DNA of 64,000 bases from Marinobacter sp. Arc7-DN-1 (GTDB lineage Bacteria > Pseudomonadota > Gammaproteobacteria > Pseudomonadales > Oleiphilaceae), in NCBI RefSeq assembly GCF_003441595.1, contig NZ_CP031848.1, forward strand, positions 186,001 to 250,000, given 5' to 3'. The notes below the pieces were generated by a model. The model had not been told where the DNA came from, did no database searches, and was given only the letters and a program-made list of their open reading frames with translations. Both the position numbers and the translations under genes were made by a program. Positions 49,001 through 58,016 of the stretch are shown here, piece by piece (the stretch's first letter is position 1; every line of letters starts with the position of its first letter).

Positions 49001-51211
49001 GTGAAAGCTGTATACTTCAGGCAACTCATCGCCGGATTTGCAGGGAAATTGTGCTCCACGGACAGGTTTCCGGCTAACTGTCATTTTGTTTCGCTGGAGC
49101 CGTCGCTTATCTTGAACCCTGACCACCTTCTTCAGGCCAGCCAGGCCTCTCAATCGTCTGCTGCCCCTCCTGTGCGAAATACGTCTCTCCTCAGCATTCA
49201 ACCCTGTGGCTGCCTGTTGGTTCTGGATAAGGACCTTTCCCTGATTGTTCAATGCAGTGCGAACGCACAGCAGTATTTGCGTGTGGCTGCTGATGAGTTG
49301 CTGGATCAGAAGCCTGAACAGGTGCTCGGTAAACGGATTACGGGGAAGGCGCGAAACGAATTGCGCACGGGCAGCCGGCTCAGTGGTCCGCTTTCAATCC
49401 AGAGAGATATTGACGGTCGCAAGACCCGGCTGCAGGTCAATGCCTTCCGGTCCGGTGATGCGGTCATCGTCGAGATCGAGCCCATTACACCGCTTGGCAA
49501 CCGGCGCCTGATGGGAACGGTGAACCAGTGGCTGACCAGACTGGCCCGGGCCGAAACGCCGGGCGCTCTGATGGACATCCTGGTGGCCGGTGTGCGGGAT
49601 ATAACCCGTTTTGAGCGTGTCCTGGTGTTCCATTTCGATGACGAAGGCCATGGTGTCTGTCTTGCGGAGGATTTGGCCGAAGGTCTGTCCCCGGTTGTGG
49701 GGCAGCGCTTTGCCGCGAGTGACTATCCGGCGGAACAGCGGGAAAAGTTTGCGGCAAGGGAGGTTCGAAGCATTCCGGATTTGGGTGCGGATGCCGTTCC
49801 GGTTGTTTCCTCAGCAGCACTTTCAGAACACAGGATCCGGGACATTGATGCCAGTGGTACGGTGCTGCGGGCCCCGTCCCGACGTCAGCGAAACTTTCTG
49901 GATGACTTCAATGCCAGGTCCCTTTTGTCTCTCGCCATCGTAGGTCAGGCAGGCCTCTGGGGAATGGTGACCTGCATTTCCGCGACGCCAATGCCGCTGG
50001 CACCCACACTCAGGGATGCCGCCCGAACTCTGGTTACCATGGCGACTCAACGACTGTTCCTGCTCAAGGCGCGAATGGAATCCAGCTTTCTTTTGCAGGT
50101 GCAGGAGTCCAGGGACTTTCTGGTGGAGGATGTCAAAGCCGGGCTGTCGCCCACGGCAATGCTCGAAAAGTACGGCAACGAATGGCTCGTGTTTTTTCGC
50201 GCGGCCGGCCTGGCGTTCAGGACTAAAGGCGAGATATCCGGGTTCGGCGTGACTCCACCCCTGAAAACCATCGCAGAGTTTGCAAGAAGGCTCGAACAAA
50301 GCCACGGCCAGGGAGCCTGGGTGAGCAGCCGCCTCAGGAATGAACCGTTGGCAGCGGGCCTTGAGCTGAATGGTTGCTGTGGGATGCTCGCAGCACCCTT
50401 GCCGGGGGAAGATTCTGAAGGTTGGTTGATGTTTTTCCGCCCGGAGCATGACAGGACGTTTTACTGGGCTGGAAAACCGGATTCCGATGCTTTGGTCAGC
50501 GCCCCCGCCAGCGGGCAGGACCTGCACCGCACCTTCAGCGCCTGGCAGGAGGAGGTCCGGGGCACCAGCGATCCGTGGAAACCGATTGAGCGTCAGGCCG
50601 CGGTGGATCTTGGTGAGGATGTGGCCCTGCTGGCATCGGCCAGCGAAATTACCCGGCTGAACGAAATGCTCCGGGAGGAGCAGCAGGCGCTTGCCAGGGC
50701 AAATGAAAAACTCCGTGAAGCGGTCAGTCATGATTCCCTGACCGGTATCTGGAATCGGTACCGGACCGAACAGGAGCTGGACAAGGAACTGGCGAAAGCC
50801 CGCCGGCACAAACTTCCGTTTTGTGTCCTGTTGTTGGACGTTGATCACTTCAAACGAGTGAATGACACCTGGGGTCATGAGGCAGGAGACGAGTTGCTGG
50901 GGCACATTGCCTGCGAGGTAAACGGCGTGCTGAGGCAGGAAGACCATATTGGTCGGTGGGGCGGTGAGGAATTTGTGGTTGTGGCCACCGGCGCAGCCAG
51001 GGAAGACGGAGTGATTCTGGCGGAGCGTATCCGTAAGGCAGTTGCCGGTGTGCGCATAAGCAGGATGCCGGAAGGCGTAACCGCCAGCATCGGAGTCGCT
51101 ACCTGGCGTCCCGAGGACAAGCGTAAGGAGCTGGTGGCCCGTGCCGACAGAGCCATGTATGCGGCAAAAACAGGCGGGCGCAACCGGATAGAGACAGATC
51201 AGGGCCTCTGA
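49001..51211 (+). CDS. Bacteriophytochrome-like PAS-GAF-PHY diguanylate cyclase with degenerate chromophore site
   Basis: A protein of up to 736 residues (GTG start; a GTG at 49172 is possible). SIQPCGCLLVLDKDLSLIVQ near residue 65 is the phytochrome PAS-2 opening, where a His normally stands at the first Cys. The GAF domain follows (about 185-370) with RFAASDYPAEQREKF, equivalent to the PASDIPxxxR chromophore motif. The PHY domain contains WLMFFRPEHDRTFYWAGKP. The C-terminal GGDEF has GRWGGEEFVVVATG and an RQED inhibitory site. The usual biliverdin-binding Cys (C-x-x-E-P-I-H) and the GAF His are not seen, so light sensing is uncertain while cyclase activity looks intact. Confidence 0.82.
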   Translation: MKAVYFRQLIAGFAGKLCSTDRFPANCHFVSLEPSLILNPDHLLQASQASQSSAAPPVRNTSLLSIQPCGCLLVLDKDLSLIVQCSANAQQYLRVAADELLDQKPEQVLGKRITGKARNELRTGSRLSGPLSIQRDIDGRKTRLQVNAFRSGDAVIVEIEPITPLGNRRLMGTVNQWLTRLARAETPGALMDILVAGVRDITRFERVLVFHFDDEGHGVCLAEDLAEGLSPVVGQRFAASDYPAEQREKFAAREVRSIPDLGADAVPVVSSAALSEHRIRDIDASGTVLRAPSRRQRNFLDDFNARSLLSLAIVGQAGLWGMVTCISATPMPLAPTLRDAARTLVTMATQRLFLLKARMESSFLLQVQESRDFLVEDVKAGLSPTAMLEKYGNEWLVFFRAAGLAFRTKGEISGFGVTPPLKTIAEFARRLEQSHGQGAWVSSRLRNEPLAAGLELNGCCGMLAAPLPGEDSEGWLMFFRPEHDRTFYWAGKPDSDALVSAPASGQDLHRTFSAWQEEVRGTSDPWKPIERQAAVDLGEDVALLASASEITRLNEMLREEQQALARANEKLREAVSHDSLTGIWNRYRTEQELDKELAKARRHKLPFCVLLLDVDHFKRVNDTWGHEAGDELLGHIACEVNGVLRQEDHIGRWGGEEFVVVATGAAREDGVILAERIRKAVAGVRISRMPEGVTASIGVATWRPEDKRKELVARADRAMYAAKTGGRNRIETDQGL

Positions 51212-51245
51212 GGAGGCCCTGATGTTGCTTTAACCCTTCAACCCT

Positions 51246-52103
51246 TCAACTGATCACCGACCGGCAGGCGCCTTCCAACTGGGAGCGAATGTGCTCCGGG
51301 TTGGCCTGTTTGCCGCAGTCAAAGGCAATGTCTGCCCGGTGGATGGTGAGCTCACCCTGATCATCTACTTCCACCTCGAACACGATGGCCGTGTAGGAGA
51401 CAAAGCTGTGATGAAAGGCCAGACCAAGCCCCCGACCGTCACCCAGGGATTTGCTCCAGCCCGCTTCGCCAGTAGCCCGCTCAATCACATTCCGCATCCT
51501 GCCGATATCGATCGGATAGAGGTCCGGGTCTTCACCGTAGTTCCAGCCATCGCCCACCGTCAGGTTATGGATCTCGCGGTCGGGGCCGAGCAAATCCAGC
51601 ACGTAATCCCGGTGATCCCGGCCAGCGGCCACCGACAGCTCATGGGCAAAGCTCTGGATCGCCCAGGCATGAGGAAGGTTGTACACCGAGCGGAACCAGT
51701 GGCGCATGCTACGGGAACCGTCGGTATTCTGGTTGCCATATTTGCTGTGGTCACGTTCAGCCTGCCGGACCTTAACCCGGTCCCAGTCAGCGCCAAGCTC
51801 GTCGGCACCCACCATGACCAGGCTGGTTCGGATGCCCTGGCCCATCTCGGATCGATTATTCATGATGGTAACGGTGCCATCGGCATCAATGTGAATGAAC
51901 ACGTTGGGGTTATCCACCCAGCCTCCGGGCATGGCGCCAGCGCCGAATTGCGCTTTTTCGCTGGCCATGGGCATATCCCAGCGGGCAGCCAGAACCAGGG
52001 CAGAGCCGCCGGCCAATGTATCGTTTCGTTCACTGTAGCTATACGAGATAAGAAGGCAAACAGTGCAGCCTGAGTGAAAGGTAATGAAAACCCTTGCGTT
52101 CAT
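51246..52103 (-). pseudogene. Remnant of an isoquinoline 1-oxidoreductase/aldehyde oxidase large subunit (molybdenum hydroxylase)
   Basis: The readable frame is 285 residues, whereas the family subunit is about 700-750. GWVDNPNVFIHIDADGTVTI and MNNRSEMGQGIRTSLVMVGAD are the N-terminal molybdopterin-binding beginning. Then the sequence jumps to SRSMRHWFRSVYNLPHAWA and to a late segment ending YTAIVFEVEVDDQGELTIHR and CGKQANPEHIRSQLEGA. It stops at SVIS shortly after. Large internal and C-terminal parts are missing, so this is a deleted remnant. No 2Fe-2S small subunit is adjacent. Confidence 0.75.
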
Positions 52104-52157
52104 GCATCAGGGCTAGGCTATAGTAGGCGCCGGAACCACGAGAACAAGAGGATAAGG

Positions 52158-52604
52158 ATGGACGCCATTAATCCCACGCCCGAGCAGCTGCAGAAGGTAC
52201 TGGCAGATACCCCCAAGGATCAGCCAGTGGTTATGTTGAACCTGCTGCGTTTTCGTGAGCGGGCCAGTTACAAGGAAGAGGCGCCGGAGCGGTCTGGCCG
52301 GGAGGCCTATAAGCTGTATATGGAGGAGGCCGCCGCCTGTGTGGAATCCGTGGGTGCCGAGGTTATCTGGTCTGGCCGGAGCCTCGGCCCGCTGATCGCG
52401 CCACCGGATGAGTCCTGGGACCAGATTCTTCTGGTTCGCTACCCCTCCATAGATGCCTTTATGGCCATGATCGAAAGCGCTGAGTACAAGGGTGTTGTCA
52501 GGCACCGTACCGCGGCACTGAAGGATTCCCGGCTGGTGGCGAGCGTTGAGGACGGAATCTTGCGCAGCAAATGCCACGCCCGGCGGCAGGCAGCCGAGCA
52601 GTGA
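52158..52604 (+). CDS. DUF1330-like protein
   Basis: A 148-residue small alpha/beta-barrel protein. QPVVMLNLLRFRERA, then EAYKLYMEEAAACVESVGAE and SWDQILLVRYPSIDAFMAMI match the DUF1330 pattern of dimeric ferredoxin-like folds. The biological role is unknown. ATG 52158 is preceded by GATAAGG, and an upstream in-frame start at 52074 would add non-conserved residues. Confidence 0.8.
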   Translation: MDAINPTPEQLQKVLADTPKDQPVVMLNLLRFRERASYKEEAPERSGREAYKLYMEEAAACVESVGAEVIWSGRSLGPLIAPPDESWDQILLVRYPSIDAFMAMIESAEYKGVVRHRTAALKDSRLVASVEDGILRSKCHARRQAAEQ

Positions 52605-52689
52605 AGGTGATTTTCTGACGCAACGATTGCAATAAAAGTGTCACAGATTCGGCATACCATCCGCGGCATAGCCCGCTGTTGGAGTTGTC

Positions 52690-53054
52690 ATGTTCGGCAC
52701 AGTAAGAACCCGGATTCTGTTTTTCGCGTTTCTCTCGGTCTTTGCCCTGGCAGGACTCGCCGCTCTGTCCTGGAGCATCATCCTGAAAGCGCAAGACGCT
52801 TCAGAAACCCTGAGTGCCTGGGCGGAAGATCACAGAGAGAACTTCGAGCGGGTTCAGGCCCTGATGGCCCGGATGAAGTTTCTTTCCGGCCAGCAAAACT
52901 TTCTGGTCGCCGGTTCCGTGTCTCCGGTTCTATTCATGCCCTGAATGAGTCCACTGGCAAGATCGAGCAGGTAATCGGCGTGATTGCGGAGATTGCCGAA
53001 CAGACCAATCTGCTGGCCATCATTATCCTTACTATGGTGGCCCACAGGAGGTAG
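52690..53054 (+). pseudogene. Remnant of a methyl-accepting chemotaxis protein
   Basis: The first frame (52690-52944) gives a typical receptor N-terminus with membrane helix (ILFFAFLSVFALAGLAALSW, about residues 9-28) and the start of a helical sensor. Without a gap the sequence then shifts frame near 52915 and becomes ALNESTGKIEQVIGVIAEIA and EQTNLLA. That belongs to the conserved signalling hairpin some 400 residues downstream in an intact receptor. It ends soon after at a stop (53052-53054). Most of the gene is deleted. Confidence 0.8.
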
Positions 53055-53055
53055 T

Positions 53056-53307
53056 ATGACCGACAGCACCGAGCATCAGCCCCAGCAGGATCCCAGACAG
53101 GAAAAGTTCACCGTTGATACCGAGTTGTTAACGGAAGATCAGCTTCTGGGCCTGGTTGAAGAATATTGCACCCGGTATCACGGACTGAACGACACCGAAA
53201 ACCCCATGGGTGAACGGAGCCGGGTGCTGGCTGCAGTTCGCCGGGGCGATCTGGTGGTCTGGTTTGACCCCGTAGAGAATACCGCGGGCCTGGGTGTGCC
53301 TGCATAG
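53056..53307 (+). CDS. YheU/UPF0270-like small protein
   Basis: An 83-residue acidic protein. VDTELLTEDQLLGLVEEYCT, then SRVLAAVRRGDLVVWFDPVENTAG fits the UPF0270 pattern (a Leu-rich N-terminal helix pair, then a basic residue, Gly-Asp and a hydrophobic strand). The function is not established. ATG 53056 follows AGGAGGT. It begins directly after the chemoreceptor remnant. Confidence 0.72.
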   Translation: MTDSTEHQPQQDPRQEKFTVDTELLTEDQLLGLVEEYCTRYHGLNDTENPMGERSRVLAAVRRGDLVVWFDPVENTAGLGVPA

Positions 53308-53407
53308 GCGGCATGTCTGTTATGGTATTTGGGGTTGCACCTACCCGGGGCCTGAACTAAACGTTACAATCGCGCTGTTTTCCCGAAAGCCGTGTGCGAG
53401 GTGAATT

Positions 53408-54070
53408 TTGATCAGGGTACTGGTTGTTGATGATCATGAGCTGGTGAGATCCGGTATTACCCGGATGCTGGCTGATAACCCGGACATTGAAGTCATCGGG
53501 CAGGCGTCCTCCGGAGAGGACGCGATCGATTTCGTGCGCCAGCAGCGGCCGGACATTGTCCTGATGGACATCCGTATGCCCGGCATCGGAGGCCTTGAGG
53601 CTACCCGCCGCATCCTTCGGATTGATGATTCCCTTCGCGTGATTGTCGTTACCGCCTGTGCGGACGACCCCTATCCGGCCCGAGTGATGCAAAGCGGCGC
53701 CACGGCCTACATAACCAAGGGTGCAGACATCAGGGAGATGGTTCGCGCCATTCGTATGGCCCATACGGGGCAGCGTTACATCAGCCCGGAAATCGCTCAG
53801 AAAATGGCGCTGAAACAGCTTGGCGGCGGCGACCGGGATGAAGACGGCGAGCTGTCGCTGTTTGACCGGCTTTCCGAGCGGGAAATGCAGATTGCGATGA
53901 TGGTTGTGGGCTGCCAGAAAGTGCAGGACATTTCCGACAAGCTGTGCCTGAGCCCGAAAACGGTCAACAGCTATCGCTACCGGATTTTTGAGAAGCTGGA
54001 AATTTCCAGTGATGTGGAGTTGGCCCTGATGGCAGTGCGGCTTGGTTTGCTTGATGCCGACAAGGTCTGA
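53408..54070 (+). CDS. gacA: GacA/UvrY-type response regulator
   Basis: A 220-residue NarL/FixJ-type regulator. The receiver domain has VVDDHELVRSG, the phosphorylated Asp in VLMDIRMPGIGG, and ITKGADIREMV. The C-terminal LuxR-type helix-turn-helix has RLSEREMQIAMMVVGCQKV and LCLSPKTVNSYRYRIFEKL. Its place right before uvrC identifies it as the GacA/UvrY/VarA orthologue, the partner of GacS/BarA that turns on small RNAs acting on CsrA/RsmA. The start is TTG 53408, giving MIRVLVVDDHEL as in the family. It overlaps uvrC. Confidence 0.94.
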   Translation: MIRVLVVDDHELVRSGITRMLADNPDIEVIGQASSGEDAIDFVRQQRPDIVLMDIRMPGIGGLEATRRILRIDDSLRVIVVTACADDPYPARVMQSGATAYITKGADIREMVRAIRMAHTGQRYISPEIAQKMALKQLGGGDRDEDGELSLFDRLSEREMQIAMMVVGCQKVQDISDKLCLSPKTVNSYRYRIFEKLEISSDVELALMAVRLGLLDADKV

Positions 54071-55916
54071 CCCTGAGAGTAACAACATCGGGGAGTTTGA
54101 CAGCAAGAGCTTCCTGAAGCAGCTCACGGAGCGGCCCGGCGTCTACCGAATGTATGACGAGGGCGGCGCAGTGCTGTACGTCGGCAAGGCCCGTAACCTG
54201 AAAAAGCGGGTCGGCAGCTACTTTCGCAAGACCGGCCTGGCGCCGAAAACCGAAGCGCTGGTTGCCAGGATTGCCTCAATCGAAGTCACGATTACCGGCA
54301 GTGAAACCGAGGCCCTGCTACTCGAGCAGAACCTGATCAAGTCGTTACGGCCGCCCTACAATATTCTTCTCCGGGACGATAAGTCCTATCCCTATATTTA
54401 CCTGTCCTCCCACAGCGACTATCCCTCGCTGACGTTTCGCCGGGGGCGCACCAAGAAAGGCGGCGGCACCTGGTTTGGGCCGTTTCCAAGTTCCGGTGCG
54501 GTCAAGGAAAGTCTTAATATTCTGCAGAAGGTATTCCGCATAAGATCCTGTAGTGAAAGCTATTTCCGAAACCGGACGCGGCCTTGCCTGCAGTACCAGA
54601 TCAACCGGTGTACCGCGCCCTGTGTTGGTTATGTGGCGCCGGAGGAATACCAGCAGGACATTCGCCACGCCACCATGTTCCTGGAAGGGAAGAACCCGGC
54701 CATCATCCATGATCTGATGAATGCCATGGAGGCTGCCTCGCAAAACCTGGAGTTCGAGAAGGCGGCGGCCTACCGGGATCAGATTAACCATCTGCGCCAC
54801 GTTCAGGAACAGCAGTCGGTGGATGGCGAAGGCGGCGATGCCGATGTGGTCGCCATTGCCCAGGATGCCGGGGTTGTCTGTATTGTGGTCATCATTGTTC
54901 GTGGCGGCCGGGTGCTGGGTACCAAGGACTACTTTCCCCGATACTCCATCGAACAGACCGAAGGCGAGCTGCTCAGCGCCTTCCTCGGCCAGTATTATTT
55001 TGGTGGCAATACCCGCCGGGAGATTCCCCGGGACATCCTTGTGCCCGTTGAGGTTGAGGGTCAGGAGCTTCTCGCCCGGGCACTCACGGAGTCCGCTAAC
55101 CGGGAGATCCGTATCCGGGGCAATGTGAGGGGAGAACGTCGCCGCTGGCTCGAACTGGCCATGACCAACGCCCGCCAGACATTGCTCACACACCTTGCCA
55201 GCAAGGAAACCGTGTACCGGCGGTTACTGGCCCTGCGGGACCTGCTTGAGCTCGCAGAAACCCCGTCGCGCATGGAGTGTTTCGACATCAGCCACAGCCA
55301 CGGGGAAAATACCGTCGCATCCTGCGTGGTTTTCGATGAGAATGGCCCCCTGAAGACCGATTACCGCCTGTTCAATATCGAAGGCGTCACCGCCGGTGAT
55401 GACTACGCCGCCATGCGCCAGGTGCTTTCCCGCCGCTACAAGCGAATGGTGGCCGGGGAGGGCAAGCGCCCGGATCTTGTCTTCATTGATGGTGGTAAAG
55501 GGCAATTGAACATTGCCCGGGAAGTGTTTGATGAGCTTGAAATTTCCGATATACCGCTGATCGGTGTCGCCAAGGGCGTGACCCGCCGGGCAGGCATGGA
55601 GCAGCTCATTGATGCGATGACCGGCGATGTCTTCCGGGTACCGGCAGACTCGCCGGCATTGCATCTGATTCAGCACATCCGGGACGAGTCCCACCGCTTT
55701 GCGATTACCGGGCACCGAGCGCGCCGGGACAAAAAACGGCGACAGTCTACACTGGAGGGTATCGAAGGTGTGGGGCCGAAAAAACGCCGCGACCTGATAC
55801 GCTATTTCGGCGGAATACAAGAACTCCGCAAAGCGGGTGTTGATGAGATGGTCAAGGTGCCGGGCATCAGCAAATCACTGGCAGAAACCCTATACGCAGC
55901 TTTGCACGACGAGTAA
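54054..55916 (+). CDS. uvrC: Excinuclease ABC subunit C
   Basis: A 620-residue dual-incision nuclease of nucleotide excision repair. The N-terminal GIY-YIG domain has GVYRMYDEGGAVLYVGKARN. A UvrB-binding UVR region (about 200-240) follows. The RNase H-like 5'-incision domain has MECFDISHSHGENTVASCVV and LVFIDGGKGQLNIA. The C-terminus holds a helix-hairpin-helix (STLEGIEGVGPKKRRDLIRY). Length is near E. coli UvrC (610). ATG 54054 is chosen. TTG 54042 is also in frame and both overlap the gacA end, so translation may be coupled. Confidence 0.96.
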   Translation: MPTRSDPESNNIGEFDSKSFLKQLTERPGVYRMYDEGGAVLYVGKARNLKKRVGSYFRKTGLAPKTEALVARIASIEVTITGSETEALLLEQNLIKSLRPPYNILLRDDKSYPYIYLSSHSDYPSLTFRRGRTKKGGGTWFGPFPSSGAVKESLNILQKVFRIRSCSESYFRNRTRPCLQYQINRCTAPCVGYVAPEEYQQDIRHATMFLEGKNPAIIHDLMNAMEAASQNLEFEKAAAYRDQINHLRHVQEQQSVDGEGGDADVVAIAQDAGVVCIVVIIVRGGRVLGTKDYFPRYSIEQTEGELLSAFLGQYYFGGNTRREIPRDILVPVEVEGQELLARALTESANREIRIRGNVRGERRRWLELAMTNARQTLLTHLASKETVYRRLLALRDLLELAETPSRMECFDISHSHGENTVASCVVFDENGPLKTDYRLFNIEGVTAGDDYAAMRQVLSRRYKRMVAGEGKRPDLVFIDGGKGQLNIAREVFDELEISDIPLIGVAKGVTRRAGMEQLIDAMTGDVFRVPADSPALHLIQHIRDESHRFAITGHRARRDKKRRQSTLEGIEGVGPKKRRDLIRYFGGIQELRKAGVDEMVKVPGISKSLAETLYAALHDE

Positions 55917-55923
55917 GGACAGC

Positions 55924-56490
55924 ATGAATCTACCTAATATCCTCACCCTTTCCCGCATCATCATGATTCCGGTGTTCGTGGTGATCTTCTACCTGCCAGT
56001 GGAATGGAGCTATCTCGTGAGTGCGGCCATTTTCGGGCTGGCGGCGGCCACAGACTGGCTTGACGGATACCTGGCGAGAAAGCTCGACCAGAGCACCCCA
56101 TTTGGGGCCTTCCTCGATCCGGTCGCTGACAAGCTGATGGTGGCCGTGGCTCTGGCTGTGCTTATTGAGGAGCATTCGGCCATTCTTCTGACCATTCCTG
56201 CGACGGTAATCATCGGTCGGGAAATCGTGATTTCCGCCCTGCGCGAGTGGATGGCGGAAATTGGCAGTCGTGGCAGCGTCGCTGTCTCCTACATCGGCAA
56301 GATCAAGACTACGGCTCAGATGGCTGCCATCGTTGGGTTGCTGGCGTTTCCGCCGGGGGTATTCTGGTCCAATGTTGCGCTGGTGCTGCTCTATATCGCC
56401 GCCACTCTTACCCTCTGGTCCATGGGGCTCTACCTCAAGGCTGCCTGGGCTGACCTCTTTCCGGGTGAGACGGAAGGTCGCACGCCGTAG
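55924..56490 (+). CDS. pgsA: CDP-diacylglycerol-glycerol-3-phosphate 3-phosphatidyltransferase
   Basis: A 188-residue membrane enzyme making phosphatidylglycerol phosphate, the committed step to anionic phospholipids. It contains the CDP-alcohol phosphotransferase motif D-G-x2-A-R-x8-G-x3-D-x3-D as DGYLARKLDQSTPFGAFLDP plus VADK. Several membrane helices are visible. gacA-uvrC-pgsA followed by tRNAs is a conserved gammaproteobacterial order. Its last 56 bases overlap the convergent lipoprotein gene. Confidence 0.96.
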   Translation: MNLPNILTLSRIIMIPVFVVIFYLPVEWSYLVSAAIFGLAAATDWLDGYLARKLDQSTPFGAFLDPVADKLMVAVALAVLIEEHSAILLTIPATVIIGREIVISALREWMAEIGSRGSVAVSYIGKIKTTAQMAAIVGLLAFPPGVFWSNVALVLLYIAATLTLWSMGLYLKAAWADLFPGETEGRTP

Positions 56491-57076
56491 CCCAGAGAAT
56501 CACTCTGTCTGAGAGCGTATTGCCGGCGGCACCGAACGCTTCGATAATCTGCTCAATAGCAGGGCCGGGCGCCGGTTCAGCTATCCTGAAGTTGTTGCTG
56601 CACAGGCTGGCCCGGGAGCGGTTGTGGATCAGTTGCACGTGCAGCTCGATAACAATCCGGGGCGTGCTCTCAGGATTTTCGACGTGAAAGGCGGAAAGCT
56701 CGCTGATCAGGGTGAGCTCTGCCTCGGCGGGGCTGGTTTCACTGATCACGCTGGCAAACGCCTCGCTTTGTCTCAGGGTGCTGACCAGGGTGTCACGCAC
56801 CACAACCGGCACCGTGTCGCGCCAGCGAACGCCTTCATAAGACCTGAACTCCCAGGGCGCAGGCTTGGCCAGGATCCTCGTACTGTTGAATGGTTTGGAC
56901 GCATAGGGTGTATCAACGCGCAGCGATTCCGGGAAGCGTTGGTCTGCCTTGCTGATTGTTTCTGGTGCAGCCATGTCCATCACCCGGGGTGGCTCGGGGG
57001 TCGGAAACACTGTGCAGCCACCTGCAAGGCCGATGCCCAGGAGGAGGGCGAGGTTAACGATTGGCGCTACCTTCAC
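56435..57076 (-). CDS. MCE-system auxiliary lipoprotein (ABC_trans_aux/PqiC-like)
   Basis: A 213-residue lipoprotein with signal LALLLGIGLAGGC (lipobox AGGC at residues 18-21). The rest is a soluble domain with VVVRDTLVSTLRQSEAFASV, SELSAFHV and the RIVIELHVQLIHNRS segment of the ABC-type transport auxiliary family (PqiC/YmbA type). It is the last gene of the transporter operon, overlapping the MlaD-like gene start-to-stop by four bases. It should be anchored in the outer membrane and help pass lipids between membranes. Confidence 0.82.
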   Translation of the reverse strand: MKVAPIVNLALLLGIGLAGGCTVFPTPEPPRVMDMAAPETISKADQRFPESLRVDTPYASKPFNSTRILAKPAPWEFRSYEGVRWRDTVPVVVRDTLVSTLRQSEAFASVISETSPAEAELTLISELSAFHVENPESTPRIVIELHVQLIHNRSRASLCSNNFRIAEPAPGPAIEQIIEAFGAAGNTLSDRVILWATACDLPSHPERGQPRQP

Positions 57077-58011
57077 TTGGAAAGCTCCTTCATGGTGTCG
57101 TTTCCGAACAGAGTCCCCGTCGGGTCCTCTTCCAGGCGTTGGGTAAACTGGTTCAGATTCCGAAGCGTCGCCCTCAGCTCCCTGAGTGCCGGTGCCAGTT
57201 CACCCATCCCCTGAAGCCCGGAATCCATGGCACCCCGGTTGTCGCGCGTCAGCTGATCAATTCTGGATATGGTGGCGTAAATGATGCCCAGCGTTTTGTC
57301 CATGGATTGCAGGACCCGTCGACCGTCCGTTTGCAGCAATTCGTTTGCGTTATCAGAGACCCTCGAAACCTTGATGGCGGCTTCCGCGGTGCGAGACCCG
57401 GCAGCATCCAACCGGTCGAGCAGGGCTGACAGCTGTTCGCGGCGGGCGAGAAGGGCGTCGGTTGCTTCACGTGTATTCCGCAGGATAGCCGTCAGGTTCT
57501 CGATGTTATCGCCAGAAAGGAGTTCTGTGGCGTTACTGAGCAAGAGGTCCGCCTTGGCCAAAAGCTGATGGCCGTTGGCGAGCAAGCTGTTAAATGTAGA
57601 GGGCTCAGCGACGATCAGCGGAGGATTGTCGCGGTTTCCCTTTAGTGCTGGCCGATCCGGGCTGCCACCACTGAACTGAACACTCATGCTGCCGGTAATG
57701 TTTGCCAGCACGAGCCCTGCCTTGGTGTTGTCACGAATGGGTACGGACTGATCAACCCGAACGAGCACCCGGACACGACCAGGGTTTTCAGAGTCGAGGG
57801 TCAGCGCCATCACGTCACCCACCTGCACGCCGCTGTAAAGAACCGGATTGCCTTCAGCCAGGCCGCTGACGGCGTGGTCAAAGACAATTTCGTAGTAAGC
57901 CCATTCCCGGTCAGCAGATGATTTTGCCAGCCACAGGGAAAAAATCAGGGCTGCCCCGAACGCGATGATGGTGAACAGGCCAATGATCAGGTGATGGGCC
58001 CTGGGCTCCAT
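57073..58011 (-). CDS. MCE/MlaD-family substrate-binding protein
   Basis: A 312-residue protein with one N-terminal membrane helix (LIIGLFTIIAFGAALIFSLWL) and a single MCE domain (residues about 40-120, VFDHAVSGLAEGNPVLYSGV, IRDNTKAGLVLANITGSMSV). A long helical C-terminus with the LRNLNQFTQRLEEDP ending follows. MCE proteins form hexamers that carry lipids across the periplasm. It is larger than E. coli MlaD (183), as in many operons with a single MCE protein. Confidence 0.9.
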   Translation of the reverse strand: MEPRAHHLIIGLFTIIAFGAALIFSLWLAKSSADREWAYYEIVFDHAVSGLAEGNPVLYSGVQVGDVMALTLDSENPGRVRVLVRVDQSVPIRDNTKAGLVLANITGSMSVQFSGGSPDRPALKGNRDNPPLIVAEPSTFNSLLANGHQLLAKADLLLSNATELLSGDNIENLTAILRNTREATDALLARREQLSALLDRLDAAGSRTAEAAIKVSRVSDNANELLQTDGRRVLQSMDKTLGIIYATISRIDQLTRDNRGAMDSGLQGMGELAPALRELRATLRNLNQFTQRLEEDPTGTLFGNDTMKELSK

Positions 58012-58016
58012 GGTTA

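Noticed and set aside
54042..54053. TTG start for uvrC four codons before the chosen ATG
   Set aside because: Possible, but neither start has a clear ribosome site, and ATG is the more common start.
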